From positions 1 to 29,624 of IMG/VR virus record IMGVR_UViG_3300037341_000035: a stretch of 29,624 nucleotides of DNA. The stretch is one strand, 5' to 3'. Every line of letters begins with the position of its first letter. Positions within the stretch are counted from its first letter, which is position 1. Source of the DNA: a virus. The notes beneath the pieces were generated by a model, which worked only from the letters and a program-made list of their open reading frames with translations, did no database searches and had not been told where the DNA came from. Made by a program: the position numbers and the translations under genes. Positions 19,107 through 27,530 of this stretch are shown piece by piece.

Positions 19107-20218
19107 GGTCTCTGCCTCACGGGTTTGTTGTCGTACACCTCGGGCAACGATAGATCGAGGCGCGTTTGCTTACCACCACGGCTGTCGAATTGCAGTGTCG
19201 CTCGCTGAATAATCATGCGCGTCGGGTTGTAGACCATCGCGCGCGGCGCATGGACGCGTACAATGTCTCCCGCGCTCCATATTCGGCCCGCGTGCTCCCA
19301 ACCGGTTACGGTTGCGCTTGCGGTGTAGCTGTCAATGAGGCTGCGGGATAGCATGTGTCTCGCGGCTCGGTCCAAATCGGATGATGCCTGCTGCGGCTGG
19401 TCCACGTTCCACCACCTGATCCACGGTTGCACGTCATCATCTTGCGCCTCTGCGAATGACGATTCTCCATCTTTTTCCTCGATGGCAATGTGCTTGGAGA
19501 ATCGCTTTGTCATGTCGTGCTTGGTGTCGAGTGTCTGTAGCGGAGCGACGCCTTCAATGAGATCTGCTACCGGGGCACGGGTGCTGTCGAGTTGTGTGAA
19601 CTCAAGAAAGCCCTCTCCCTTGGCGTTCACACGCGGGATGGCATAAAGTCCTTGTGCTGCAGCTAATCCAGAGAGGAAGTCAAAGATACTCTGCCCTGGC
19701 TCGGCTGACGACTCTGTTGGGATTGTCGGGTTCGGGTTTGCGGTGATCGTTACGAACCCACTCTCCGCTGTGATGTTGGGGTCTTTCGGCCCACGCGCAA
19801 CATCGTTGGCAATTGACTCAAACGAGCTATCTTTGCTGAACTGAAACGTGTGTACCGAGCTATCAACGAGCCTCGCGGTTGTGCTCCTGCCTTGGAGCTT
19901 CATTTTGCTGCGCCCGGATGCGTAGTTTACCGCATAGTCCTCTACGAAGGCGTCAATCACAGGCTCGTCACCAAGCCGCACTACAACGCGGTCGCCTCTG
20001 TACGGGACAAATACATCTTTCGCCTTCTGTCCTTCGCCTATGATGCGCTCAGGCTCCCACGGCATCGAGAAGGCAAAACCATTGGCCGCTTGGTCGATTC
20101 CGCGTGTGACCTGTAGACCCTGCCATCCGGTCAGTTTGATGTTCGGCGCACCCTCCACGCTCGGGTCAAACGTAATGGATACCTCGCGGTCGGTTACTGC
20201 GGTCGTCGTATCAGCCAT
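19094..20218 (-). CDS. Baseplate hub protein (Mu gp44/P2 gpD-like)
   Basis: The product has 374 aa. It starts with a strand-rich LTGWQGLQVTRGIDQAANGF domain and includes VDSSVHTFQFSKDSSFESIA, NPTIPTESSAEPGQSIFDFL and a hub-like C-terminus with DIVRVHAPRAMVYNPTRMI and QTRLDLSLP. This is the Mu gp44/P2 gpD hub pattern, a structural relative of T4 gp27, which holds the spike. The SD is GGAGG, and the start overlaps the preceding stop by 8 nt. It lies between gp43-like and gp45-like genes as in Mu. Confidence 0.85.
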   Translation of the reverse strand: MADTTTAVTDREVSITFDPSVEGAPNIKLTGWQGLQVTRGIDQAANGFAFSMPWEPERIIGEGQKAKDVFVPYRGDRVVVRLGDEPVIDAFVEDYAVNYASGRSKMKLQGRSTTARLVDSSVHTFQFSKDSSFESIANDVARGPKDPNITAESGFVTITANPNPTIPTESSAEPGQSIFDFLSGLAAAQGLYAIPRVNAKGEGFLEFTQLDSTRAPVADLIEGVAPLQTLDTKHDMTKRFSKHIAIEEKDGESSFAEAQDDDVQPWIRWWNVDQPQQASSDLDRAARHMLSRSLIDSYTASATVTGWEHAGRIWSAGDIVRVHAPRAMVYNPTRMIIQRATLQFDSRGGKQTRLDLSLPEVYDNKPVRQRPWQV

Positions 20219-21437
20219 ACCACCGCACCTCCCGGCCCGCAGGTATCAGCATAATCTCGTTTCCCTGGAACTCGTTGTATCGCATGAGCGTATCGAGTCG
20301 GGACAGGTCGCCGTCTATTTCCCATACCCATTGCACCGGAGTAATAGATCGGTCGAGTACTTCCACGCGCTCGGTGGGCAGGGATAGCGCCCGGTCAATG
20401 AGATTGCCGACCGCACCGGAGACGGCTCGGCTCGTTGCGGCTTGCACCTCGTAGGGAGATTGAAAGGCACCGATCACCTCTATGTCCTCGATAGAGGCGT
20501 GCAGGTCGTAGTCAAGGGTGGTGAGCATTTCGACCGCATTGATGGCACTTGTGCGCGTGTCGAGATCGCCGGATTGTGTAGCTTCGGCTGCCGCCCCGGA
20601 GAGTCCGGCCAATTGCGCGGCGTTCATGAGTCCAAGAGCCGAACCGTATTTGCGCGTGGTCTCTGCAAAGTCCTCGGCTAACCCGTTGTAGAGATTGCGG
20701 TATCCTTCGAGTTTCGTCGTGACCCGTGCGCCAACCTCGGCGGGGGTACGGTAGAGGCGTAATACAGAGGAAAACAGGCTCGCAGGCGACTTCACGAGCG
20801 TGTCAATCTCGCGGGTGATTTCGTTCACTTGCTCGTCAATGTCTGCGGTGAGGCCGTCCACCTCGTTTGCCGCGTTTCGGAAGGCATTGGAGATGTCTGA
20901 CATGGTGCCGAGCACTTGCTCTTTGAGTGTGGCTTGCTCGCGCACGTCGACAGTAATATCGCCCACGTTTGCGGCTACTGATTGCTCGATGGCATCTACA
21001 CTCGCGGTCGTCTCTGCCGAGGCGTCGGTGGTCGCTCTCGGGAATTCCACCTGTTCCTGGTTGATCTGCACGAACTCAACGCGGAACGATGCACGGCCCG
21101 TGTCTGAGACAAACTGTTCGGTCTGCTCGCGGCTGACAGGGATGACCGTGAGATTTCCCCATCGGGGATGTTCAAGTTCACCGTATCCGGGCTGAGCGAG
21201 CGCCTTCCAAAACCGGTCTGCCTCTCGGTCGTAGTCGGGGCCGGGGATGTAGCAGTCAACCGGAAACCGTGGCGTTTCCTCTCCCAAGTCCTGCACGATG
21301 GAGTCATCGCGTCCGGGGATCTCTGTGACCGGGGCCTTCTTCCCGCCGGAACGCGATAGCGAGTCAAATTGCAGGGTGAACGTTTGGCCGTCCGGAGCGG
21401 TGTAGCGGAGTTGTCGCAGGCGGTCGGTGTATGCCAT
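20211..21437 (-). CDS. DNA circularisation N-like tail protein (Mu gp43)
   Basis: The product has 408 aa. The N-terminal domain (YTAPDGQTFTLQFDSLSRSG, then TPRFPVDCYIPGPDYDREAD, FWKALAQPGYGELEHPRWGN) is diagnostic of DNA_circ_N, as in Mu gp43. The rest is helical (EVDGLTADIDEQVNEITREI) and ends with a strand-rich domain after VEVLDRSITPVQWVWEID. Despite its historical name, the protein is a tail/baseplate component. It follows the tape-measure gene with a one-base overlap. Confidence 0.9.
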   Translation of the reverse strand: MAYTDRLRQLRYTAPDGQTFTLQFDSLSRSGGKKAPVTEIPGRDDSIVQDLGEETPRFPVDCYIPGPDYDREADRFWKALAQPGYGELEHPRWGNLTVIPVSREQTEQFVSDTGRASFRVEFVQINQEQVEFPRATTDASAETTASVDAIEQSVAANVGDITVDVREQATLKEQVLGTMSDISNAFRNAANEVDGLTADIDEQVNEITREIDTLVKSPASLFSSVLRLYRTPAEVGARVTTKLEGYRNLYNGLAEDFAETTRKYGSALGLMNAAQLAGLSGAAAEATQSGDLDTRTSAINAVEMLTTLDYDLHASIEDIEVIGAFQSPYEVQAATSRAVSGAVGNLIDRALSLPTERVEVLDRSITPVQWVWEIDGDLSRLDTLMRYNEFQGNEIMLIPAGREVRWYG

Positions 21438-22963
21438 TAGCCGGTAGCCCTCACTGGCAGATCAAACGCCGGGGCCTCGTCGTCGTCCTGCTCGATCTCC
21501 GCGCGTCCGGTCTCGTCGCGGATCGTGACGCGCGCGTTGGTGGTGCGCTCAGTGCGCGTTGTCACGGTGCCCGAGTTGCGGCCCCGGAGCGGAACCTTGC
21601 CCTCCTGCCGTTCGCGTTGGTCTGCGAACTGGCCGCCCCCCTGTTTCTTGTTCGCTTTTTCGCTGAGTCCAAGAAAGTTCTTGAGACCGTCAACAAGATC
21701 CGTTATCCAGCCGACAATGCCGCTCAGAATTCCGCTAAACGTCTTTTCGAGCCATTCCCCAACTGTCGTTAGCAGATCAAAGAACGAGGACAGGGCGGCT
21801 TTCACCTTGTCCCAGTTCTTGATAAGTATGACGATCCCGGCTACAAGCCCTGCAATGGCAGTAATGATTGCCCCTATGGGGTTTGCCGCCATGACCGTGT
21901 TCAACACAGCCTGCACTGCCGCCCAACCCTTTTTAAGCCGGGTAATTTGCTTGATAACGCGGATGAACTGAAAGAACTTTTGGACGGCGAGTTTTGCGCG
22001 CAGGATGTTTAGCCATGTCACCTGTGCCAACGTCGCCAATTTCCATGCACCAAACGCGATCACAATGTCCTTTATGATCGGGAGAAGATTCTTTACGATA
22101 TCGTAGACCTCTTTGACGGCATTGCGAATCGCGTTGAACGTGCGGCTCACCTGTTGCTTGATAAGCTCTTTGTTATTGGCAATCCACTCTGAGAAACGCT
22201 TGATAAGCGGAGTGATCTGCTTGAGCAGAGGCGAGATAGCGGTGTTACGCAGCCCGCGCAGTGCGCCGCCAAGGTTTTTCTGCGCGCGGGCGAATCGCTG
22301 TGAGGCTTTGAGTGCCTTGTCGTCGAGGACGACGCCTAACTCTTGCGCGCGCTCGCGAAGTTGTTCTATCGACTGTTCGCCTTGGGCCATAAACTCGACT
22401 AACTGTTCACCGCCCTGGCCGCCGAATAGTTCATCGGCTATGCGTTGGCGCGCTGCAGTGTCATCCACTTGCTGCATCTTGCGCAGCATGGTGTTGAACA
22501 GTTCCTCGGTGTCGCCCTTCTGCGCGTTGATCTGTTCCTGCGTCAGCCCGAGACGTTCAAACGCTTCCGCTGCCGGGCCTGCGCCGGTTGTGGCGAACTC
22601 GTCAGCGCGCATCGTTAGCTCTTTGAGGCCATCGCGGAGTGCTTCCTGTTGCACATTGAACTGCTTGGCGGCGAACGATAGCTCTTGGAAGGACTGAGCT
22701 GAGATGCCGAGCCGTTCCGATGCCTCGACGATCTCTTGGCCCTGTTGTGCGACCTCGGAAAACTGTTGTGCGAGTTTACCGGTAGTGACAAGCGCGAAGC
22801 CTGCGGTAAGAGCAGCGCGAAGTTTGTTGACACTACTCCCGACACCGCCCATTGATCGCTGCGCACGTCTGCCGAACGTGGTAACATTCCGCTGCATACG
22901 CTCGATCTTGCCGGACACGCGGTCGCGGGCTTTGAACGTTGTACTAATTGTCGGTCGTGCCAT
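21437..22963 (-). CDS. Tail tape measure protein
   Basis: The product has 508 aa. It has an N-terminal coiled coil, FARAQKNLGGALRGLRNTAI, and the tape-measure signature VEASERLGISAQSFQELSFA with TAARQRIADELFGGQGGEQL. A hydrophobic mid-section (PIGAIITAIAGLVAGIVILI) may insert in the host membrane during DNA delivery. The C-terminus is basic, then acidic. At about 0.15 nm per residue the length implies a tail near 75 nm, an estimate only. Its start overlaps the frameshifted chaperone end by 20 nt. Confidence 0.9.
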   Translation of the reverse strand: MARPTISTTFKARDRVSGKIERMQRNVTTFGRRAQRSMGGVGSSVNKLRAALTAGFALVTTGKLAQQFSEVAQQGQEIVEASERLGISAQSFQELSFAAKQFNVQQEALRDGLKELTMRADEFATTGAGPAAEAFERLGLTQEQINAQKGDTEELFNTMLRKMQQVDDTAARQRIADELFGGQGGEQLVEFMAQGEQSIEQLRERAQELGVVLDDKALKASQRFARAQKNLGGALRGLRNTAISPLLKQITPLIKRFSEWIANNKELIKQQVSRTFNAIRNAVKEVYDIVKNLLPIIKDIVIAFGAWKLATLAQVTWLNILRAKLAVQKFFQFIRVIKQITRLKKGWAAVQAVLNTVMAANPIGAIITAIAGLVAGIVILIKNWDKVKAALSSFFDLLTTVGEWLEKTFSGILSGIVGWITDLVDGLKNFLGLSEKANKKQGGGQFADQRERQEGKVPLRGRNSGTVTTRTERTTNARVTIRDETGRAEIEQDDDEAPAFDLPVRATG

Positions 22964-23554
22964 TCGCTTCTCGCCGCTCCATGTCCGTCAGTTCAACTAC
23001 TGCCTCATACCACCATTTCAGGCGGCTGATCGGCATGCTTCTCAGCTCCCACTCGGGAAACTGAAAGCGGTCGGCAACCGAAACCATGTAGGCTCGCGCT
23101 GCCGACCGGTCTATCCGAAAAAACCGGTAAGCGCCTCCACAACCGCGTAATCACGACGCTTCATGCGGTTTGCAAGCCCTTCGGGGATGCCGGAGAGAAC
23201 CGATACGATGCGCTTCACCTGTTGCGTCTGCATCGCAGCGGTCATAACCGTTTCGCCCTGCGAGTTGGTTTTCACCTGGATGCCCTTGTTGATCTTCTCG
23301 ATCTGTTCAACGTTCGGCTCGGTGAATGTGAGAGACGTGACCGGCTGATCTTCGGCCTGTTCGATGGGCTTTTGCAGGGTATAGGTGAGGCTGCCTTCTG
23401 CGTCGTCCCATGTAATGAGGCCGCGCTGTGTGGCGTCGAGGACGAGCGCCCGACTTTCCCCGTCGAGCGCCCCAAATTCTTCCTCCATCTCGGCTACCGT
23501 CTGCTCGGCTACGTCTTCGCTCACCTTGTATGCGTTAGACTTTTTCGTGCTCAT
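22944..23554 (-). CDS. Tail assembly chaperone, -1 frameshift product (Mu gp41/gp42-like)
   Basis: A -1 shift on T_TTT_TTC (minus strand, 23123-23117), two codons before the zero-frame stop, continues translation for 57 codons to a TAG at 22946-22944. The fusion has about 203 aa. The extension reads RIDRSAARAYMVSVADRFQF, then PEWELRSMPISRLKWWYEAV and ends GTTDN. It is protein-like, with no stops, and ends just inside the tape-measure gene, as expected for the G/GT type of chaperone pair. An internal ATG could also start part of it independently. Confidence 0.75.
23111..23554 (-). CDS. Tail assembly chaperone (Mu gp41-like), zero-frame product
   Basis: The product has 147 aa and contains a helical start (VAEQTVAEMEEEFGALDGES), a strand region (SLTFTEPNVEQIEKINKGIQ) and AMQTQQVKRIVSVLSGIPEG. 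Position between tube and tape measure and the frameshift at its end identify it as the shorter member of the tail assembly chaperone pair, which keeps the tape measure unfolded until tube assembly. It ends GFFG at the slip site. Confidence 0.85.
   Translation of the reverse strand: MSTKKSNAYKVSEDVAEQTVAEMEEEFGALDGESRALVLDATQRGLITWDDAEGSLTYTLQKPIEQAEDQPVTSLTFTEPNVEQIEKINKGIQVKTNSQGETVMTAAMQTQQVKRIVSVLSGIPEGLANRMKRRDYAVVEALTGFFG
23117..23123 (-). promoter_or_regulatory. Programmed -1 ribosomal frameshift slippery heptamer
   Basis: T_TTT_TTC on the minus strand is a canonical X_XXY_YYZ heptamer in the correct register with the zero frame (GGT TTT TTC GGA TAG). The stop follows 3 nt after it. 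The -1 frame stays open for 57 codons. A downstream stimulatory structure is not obvious by eye. Confidence 0.75.
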
Positions 23555-23562
23555 TCAGCCTC

Positions 23563-23934
23563 CTACAGCGGTCGGAACTTTGCGCCCTTCACGTCGATCT
23601 CCAATTGTCCATTGGAGTTTGGCGTGGCCTCTCCCTGCGGTGTGAGTTGGCCGCCGAGGGCGGTGCCATCGTTTAGCGTGAGATAGCACGGCTTCGGCTC
23701 GCCTTCGTTGGCGAAATCCTGATACGCCTGTACGTCCTCGACCGATACAGAGAGAGTGCCGGAGAAGCCGCCTAGCTTTCGGGTGCGGTTTGTATGCACG
23801 TCACCGTTACCGGTTGGACTCGTTTCGTTTTGCCAGCCCGAGAGGATGTAGCTGAACTCGCTGTCGCTCGCGGGCGTGTAGAGGCGGTTATTGAGCATCA
23901 CTTCGCGGATGTCGCCGCCCTTGATCTTAGCCAT
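23563..23934 (-). CDS. Tail tube protein (Mu gp40-like)
   Basis: The product has 123 aa, the usual length for Mu-like tube proteins. It contains GDIREVMLNNRLYTPASDSE, YILSGWQNETSPTGNGDVH, a RTRKLGGFSGTLSVSVEDVQ strand pair and GQLEIDVKGAKFRPL at the end. The tube monomer forms hexameric rings through which DNA passes. It follows the sheath gene by 14 nt and precedes the chaperone gene, the standard contractile-tail order. Confidence 0.85.
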   Translation of the reverse strand: MAKIKGGDIREVMLNNRLYTPASDSEFSYILSGWQNETSPTGNGDVHTNRTRKLGGFSGTLSVSVEDVQAYQDFANEGEPKPCYLTLNDGTALGGQLTPQGEATPNSNGQLEIDVKGAKFRPL

Positions 23935-23948
23935 ATCCTGTTACCTCC

Positions 23949-25439
23949 TTAGACGACGAACGCCCACTCAAGTTTTGCCGCCAGGATGCGCAATCCTGCG
24001 CTCGGCGTGTCGGGAATGAGTAGGTTGATGCGTCCGGGGTTACTCCCGTCAATGTTCGCCTGGATGTTCTCTACAATCGTTTCGATCTCGGTAGAGATGC
24101 CAAGCTCGCCCCAATTCTCCACAAGCTGCACGGCCTGACTCTTGACCATATTCGGCGTAACACCGTAGGTCGGTCCCGGCGGGCCTCCATTTGCGAGCAC
24201 CACACCGCGTGCGAAGGGGTCTTGCAGATAGGTCTGCTCGACCTGATACCGCTTCACCTGCAAATTCGGGATGATGATGGTGAATCGCCATGCGTCGGTT
24301 GCAGCGCCGTTCGTGTCCTCGGTGCGCGTGGTGACGAGATCGCCAATTGCAACGCGCCCGCCTGCCGTGTCGTAGGTCCACGATCCGCCGTTACTTACGG
24401 TAGTGTTTCGCGTGGAGTAAAGCAGGTCGTTGGGGTTGCCTCCGGGCTGCACGCCTTCGAGCACCAAGTTCTTAACCGGTCGTCCGGGGTTGGACTGCTG
24501 TTTCGCGGCAAAAAGCCCTGCGGTTACTGCGGCAATCTCCATCGCGGGGGTGTTCGAGCCGTGTACCGGAACGAACGTAATCCACTGAGAATTGTGGTTG
24601 CCTAACTCGGTTTGGAAATTGCTGTTGGTGTCGGTGTAGCCGGTGAAGGCGTCGAACATCCGGTTTTCGATGGGGTCATTCCGGTTGTCGCCCTCGGAGA
24701 TGATGGCATCGATAGACGAACTATCGAGATACGGGTTTACCACATCGGTGTACCACGTATCACCGAGATTACCGAGCGCGGTAGACAAGTCCGGATTGTT
24801 CGTGCCTCCGGTCGAACTCCCGATATCGGTAAGGCTCAGGCTCACACCTGCGGGCAGTTCGTCGGTCGCGCGCGGATTCTGCACCATCGTGAGCTGATCG
24901 CCGGATTTGCCACCCCAGTCGACCGTGACCGTGACAACACCGCTCGAATTAGCGGCGGTTACAGGAAGATCCGCATTGGCGTTAATAGCGTCGGCAACGG
25001 CCTGTCCCACATCGTCTGCTGTGTCTCCGCTTGAGACAGAAGCGGTAATGCGCCGTCCGGCGATGCCAATGGCAATCGTGCCGTCCTCGCTCGGAGACGA
25101 GCCGGAGAAATCAAGCTCACCCTCTGCGGAGGTTGCGCTTCCATCGTCGTCAAGCGGGAGTGCGTAGACGGGGACCGTGCCGGAGCTTCGGAACACAGCC
25201 TCCAAGAGGAAGGCCAGCATCGAGCCGCGTCCGTATCGGCTCCATGCGTCGCTCTTGTTAAGTACCAACTGCGGCTGATTCACAGTCGGACTCTTTGAAC
25301 TGTCGTATTGCCCGAGCACGAGGATTTTTCGCGGAATGACCTCGGTTACCGGCCCCCGCGAAACGTTTTCTTCCTCGACGAAAACCTTAGAGGCTTCCGC
25401 GTTGCTCGGGACAGAGTTGAAGGTAATCACATCACTCAT
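23949..25439 (-). CDS. Tail sheath protein (Mu gp39/gpL-like)
   Basis: The product has 496 aa, normal for Mu-type sheath proteins. It begins with VITFNSVPSNAEASKVFVEE, then RKILVLGQYDSSKS and RYGRGSMLAFLLEAVFRS. A Thr/Ser/Gly-rich insertion domain follows (about 110-200). The conserved core is later (DPFARGVVLANGGPPGPTYG, NPGRINLLIPDTPSAGLRIL, AAKLEWAFVV). The sheath contracts to drive the tube into the cell, which defines a myovirus. The SD GGAGGG precedes both an ATG with a 4-codon minimal frame and the real start 4 nt later. Confidence 0.93.
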   Translation of the reverse strand: MSDVITFNSVPSNAEASKVFVEEENVSRGPVTEVIPRKILVLGQYDSSKSPTVNQPQLVLNKSDAWSRYGRGSMLAFLLEAVFRSSGTVPVYALPLDDDGSATSAEGELDFSGSSPSEDGTIAIGIAGRRITASVSSGDTADDVGQAVADAINANADLPVTAANSSGVVTVTVDWGGKSGDQLTMVQNPRATDELPAGVSLSLTDIGSSTGGTNNPDLSTALGNLGDTWYTDVVNPYLDSSSIDAIISEGDNRNDPIENRMFDAFTGYTDTNSNFQTELGNHNSQWITFVPVHGSNTPAMEIAAVTAGLFAAKQQSNPGRPVKNLVLEGVQPGGNPNDLLYSTRNTTVSNGGSWTYDTAGGRVAIGDLVTTRTEDTNGAATDAWRFTIIIPNLQVKRYQVEQTYLQDPFARGVVLANGGPPGPTYGVTPNMVKSQAVQLVENWGELGISTEIETIVENIQANIDGSNPGRINLLIPDTPSAGLRILAAKLEWAFVV

Positions 25440-25453
25440 TCATTGTCCCTCCA

Positions 25454-26047
25454 TTAGTAGTCAAGTAGCACCTCCCATCGGTCGGGGTCTGCGATGCTCA
25501 GTTTGTCGATGTCCGTTCCATCGGGTGTCTCGGGCAGGTATGCGAGATCAACGTCGAGGCTCACGCGGCTGCCTGCGTAGGAGAACTCGCCTATTTGTAG
25601 GTCGAAGGCGAACGGCTCTATGCGCGGGAAATCAATCGAGCGCACCGTGTATTGCGGTAGCCCGAGATCGCGGTCACGGCCCAAATCGAGTCCGTCTATG
25701 ACCTGTTTGGTGAGATACCGCGCACGGCTCGCTGCCGCTGAATCCGCTCTCTCGCCTCCGGTGCGGCGTTTGCTGCCCTTGTGTACGAGACAGTCAATCC
25801 AATACTGTGCTTGGTAGCCGTACTGTCCTCCGGTTGCCTCGCTTCCGTCCGTCTCTGCGGTGACAGGCCCGAGATAGACGAGCACGAGCGCGTGCCCCGA
25901 ATCCTCGGGCGGTATGTCACGGAACCAGTCGCCGTACACTGAAAACGCATACCTGGGGTCGATTTGCTCTTGATCGGTGGAATAGGCGTCGAGGCGCGAA
26001 ACGATGTTGTCAAGCAACACATCATAGCTCGCTCTGTGACTGCTCAT
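25454..26047 (-). CDS. Tail completion/terminator-like protein (Mu gp37-like position)
   Basis: The product has 197 aa, starts with helices (ASYDVLLDNIVSRLDAYSTD), and has strands HALVLVYLGPVTAE and QYGYQAQYWIDCLVHKGS. A helix SRARYLTKQVIDGLDLG and final strands DVDLAYLPE follow. Its place directly before the sheath gene and its strand-helix pattern fit tail terminator/completion proteins (lambda gpU, Mu gp37). Family similarity by eye is modest, so the call leans on gene order. Confidence 0.6.
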   Translation of the reverse strand: MSSHRASYDVLLDNIVSRLDAYSTDQEQIDPRYAFSVYGDWFRDIPPEDSGHALVLVYLGPVTAETDGSEATGGQYGYQAQYWIDCLVHKGSKRRTGGERADSAAASRARYLTKQVIDGLDLGRDRDLGLPQYTVRSIDFPRIEPFAFDLQIGEFSYAGSRVSLDVDLAYLPETPDGTDIDKLSIADPDRWEVLLDY

Positions 26048-26379
26048 TGGTCCACCTCAATTGTGAACACGACCACATCCCGCGTGCGGTCATAGCGTGG
26101 CGATACGACTGTTCCGGTGACGGTTGCACCGCTTGGATCATCGATAGAGCATTCCCACCCCTCGCGTGGGCGAGCACCGAGCGCCTTGACCGATACCGTG
26201 ACCTCGCTGAACGGCGAGTAGACGCGGGCGCGGCTGTCCGGCTCGTATTTCTCGTCAGCGCGGAAATAGAGCGCCTTGCCGCTGTAGGTCGTGCCCTGAT
26301 CGTCTGTAATCTCCACGTCCTCGCCGTGCAGGTCGATGAAACGCGCGGTATCGTCTCGGGCGTCGGTGAAAATGCTCAT
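26044..26379 (-). CDS. Head-tail joining protein-like
   Basis: The product has 111 aa and is almost entirely predicted strands: RFIDLHGEDVEITDDQGTTY, GKALYFRADEKYE, EVTVSVKALGARP, GATVTGTVVSPRYD, VVVFTIEVD. A small all-beta protein between capsid and tail-terminator genes suits lambda gpFII-type head-tail connectors. It is coupled on both sides by 4-nt overlaps. The exact family is not recognised. Confidence 0.55.
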   Translation of the reverse strand: MSIFTDARDDTARFIDLHGEDVEITDDQGTTYSGKALYFRADEKYEPDSRARVYSPFSEVTVSVKALGARPREGWECSIDDPSGATVTGTVVSPRYDRTRDVVVFTIEVDQ

Positions 26380-26573
26380 TCGCTGCTACCGGACTTTGTT
26401 GACCCCGAAGCCGAAACGCTTTTTTTGGTCTCGGACTTCAGAATCTTGACTTTTGCATGGGAATCGCTTGGCTTGGCCTCGTGCTGTTGCGCCAATGTCT
26501 CGCGCATCTGCACCCGAGGCTTTCCCTCACGATTCACAAACTGTACGGTTACGAACTTTTCATGGTCTGCCAT
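26376..26573 (-). CDS. Hypothetical 65-aa protein with disordered Lys/Ser tail
   Basis: The start has AGGAG 6 nt upstream. It opens with a strand (KFVTVQFVNREGKPRVQ), then a helix, and ends in a low-complexity tail (SVSASGSTKSGSSE). No family is recognised. Position after the capsid gene suggests a minor head protein. Its stop overlaps the next start. Confidence 0.5.
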   Translation of the reverse strand: MADHEKFVTVQFVNREGKPRVQMRETLAQQHEAKPSDSHAKVKILKSETKKSVSASGSTKSGSSE

Positions 26574-26589
26574 ATGCTACTCCTGCGGA

Positions 26590-26607
26590 GCCGGGCCGAA
26601 GCCCGGC
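26590..26607 (-). other. UUCG-tetraloop hairpin downstream of the capsid gene
   Basis: On the minus strand GCCGGGC-TTCG-GCCCGGC is a perfect 7-bp stem with an exceptionally stable C(UUCG)G loop, 10 nt after the major capsid stop and upstream of the next gene's SD. There is no U-tract. It probably protects the 3' end of capsid mRNA or partly reduces downstream transcription. Confidence 0.6.
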
Positions 26608-26617
26608 ATTATCCGCT

Positions 26618-27514
26618 TTAGCTGTTCGTCACCTTGATTGCCATCTGATAGAAGCCGTACCCGGCATTCCCGCGCATCTCCGCCGAGTAGTGGAGCTTGC
26701 GGTTCCGGGCGACCTCGGTATCATCGAGTACCGTATCAACGCCGCGACGATTCTGGAAAATGAACGGTCGAAGCGGGAAATCGGTAGCGAACATATACCA
26801 ATCGTTCGCGTCCTCAAGCTGCGGCATGGGAATTACCTGGATGCCAAAATCCGATACCGGGTTGTAGCCGATGCCGTCAGAGTTGACGTTGGTGGAGATA
26901 GTAGCCGAGCGCACGGCCTCAAGCGCGGCACGCTCAAGCTCAGGCGGTACCGCCATTACATTCGGCACGAGGCCCATGACGCGGCCCGTGTCCGAGACGA
27001 ACTTCATCATCCGGCTGCGTGCGGTGGTAATGTCGGTTGCGATGTTTGAGGCGCTTGAACCGCTGCCGGAGACCATGTTATCGTTGGTGGAGCGGTTGGC
27101 GAAAAACGAGGAGCCGTCATAGGCGAGGTTCGTTTCGCCGTTCTTGATAAGCTGCACCACCAAATCGGCGGGCCACTGCGCGACGCTCATAGCAAGCGCC
27201 TGTACGCGCGGACCGATGGCCGCAATCTGCTCGTCCTCAAGTTCGTTGCGGTCGATGCTAAAGCCATCGTACCAATCTTTGTTCTTGATGGTGTAGCTGT
27301 AGTCCTCAAGGCCGCCAAGACTCTTATCACCGATCCATTCCCGCACGCCGGGGATGTCACCGAGCCATGCGTAGGTCTCCTGACTCGCGTTCGACGGGGC
27401 CTCGGTGTAGAGCCTCCGCACAGCGCTCAGATAGGGGCGCTGAATCATCTCCTGCATCGAGCGTTCAAATTGCGCCCGAATGCCCTTTTCAAGCAGTTTC
27501 GTATTGTATACCAT
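26618..27514 (-). CDS. Major capsid protein (Mu gpT-like)
   Basis: The product has 298 aa, close to Mu gpT (about 305). Conserved features are an N-terminal helix (KLLEKGIRAQFERSMQ), YAWLGDIPGVREWIGDKSLG, the GGLEDYSYTIKNKDWYDGFS strand run and IDRNELEDEQIAAIGPRVQA. An SFFANRSTNDN loop, then VPNVMAVPPELERAALEAVR, and a C-terminal AGYGFYQMAIKVTNS follow. These match Mu-like gpT, an HK97-fold protein. Unlike HK97 it has no large N-terminal delta domain, consistent with the separate scaffold encoded upstream. The SD AAAGGAG lies 11 nt upstream. Confidence 0.9.
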   Translation of the reverse strand: MVYNTKLLEKGIRAQFERSMQEMIQRPYLSAVRRLYTEAPSNASQETYAWLGDIPGVREWIGDKSLGGLEDYSYTIKNKDWYDGFSIDRNELEDEQIAAIGPRVQALAMSVAQWPADLVVQLIKNGETNLAYDGSSFFANRSTNDNMVSGSGSSASNIATDITTARSRMMKFVSDTGRVMGLVPNVMAVPPELERAALEAVRSATISTNVNSDGIGYNPVSDFGIQVIPMPQLEDANDWYMFATDFPLRPFIFQNRRGVDTVLDDTEVARNRKLHYSAEMRGNAGYGFYQMAIKVTNS

Positions 27515-27530
27515 TGTCTATGCTACTCCT

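Noticed and set aside
22940-23123. A +1 frameshift at the chaperone end instead of -1
   Set aside because: The +1 frame is open for some distance but gives an unlikely protein and ends before the tape-measure start; the heptamer fits -1 slippage.
26453-27049. 198-codon plus-strand open frame opposite the capsid gene
   Set aside because: It is antisense to the gpT-like gene with its clear motifs, and the composition is typical of a shadow frame.
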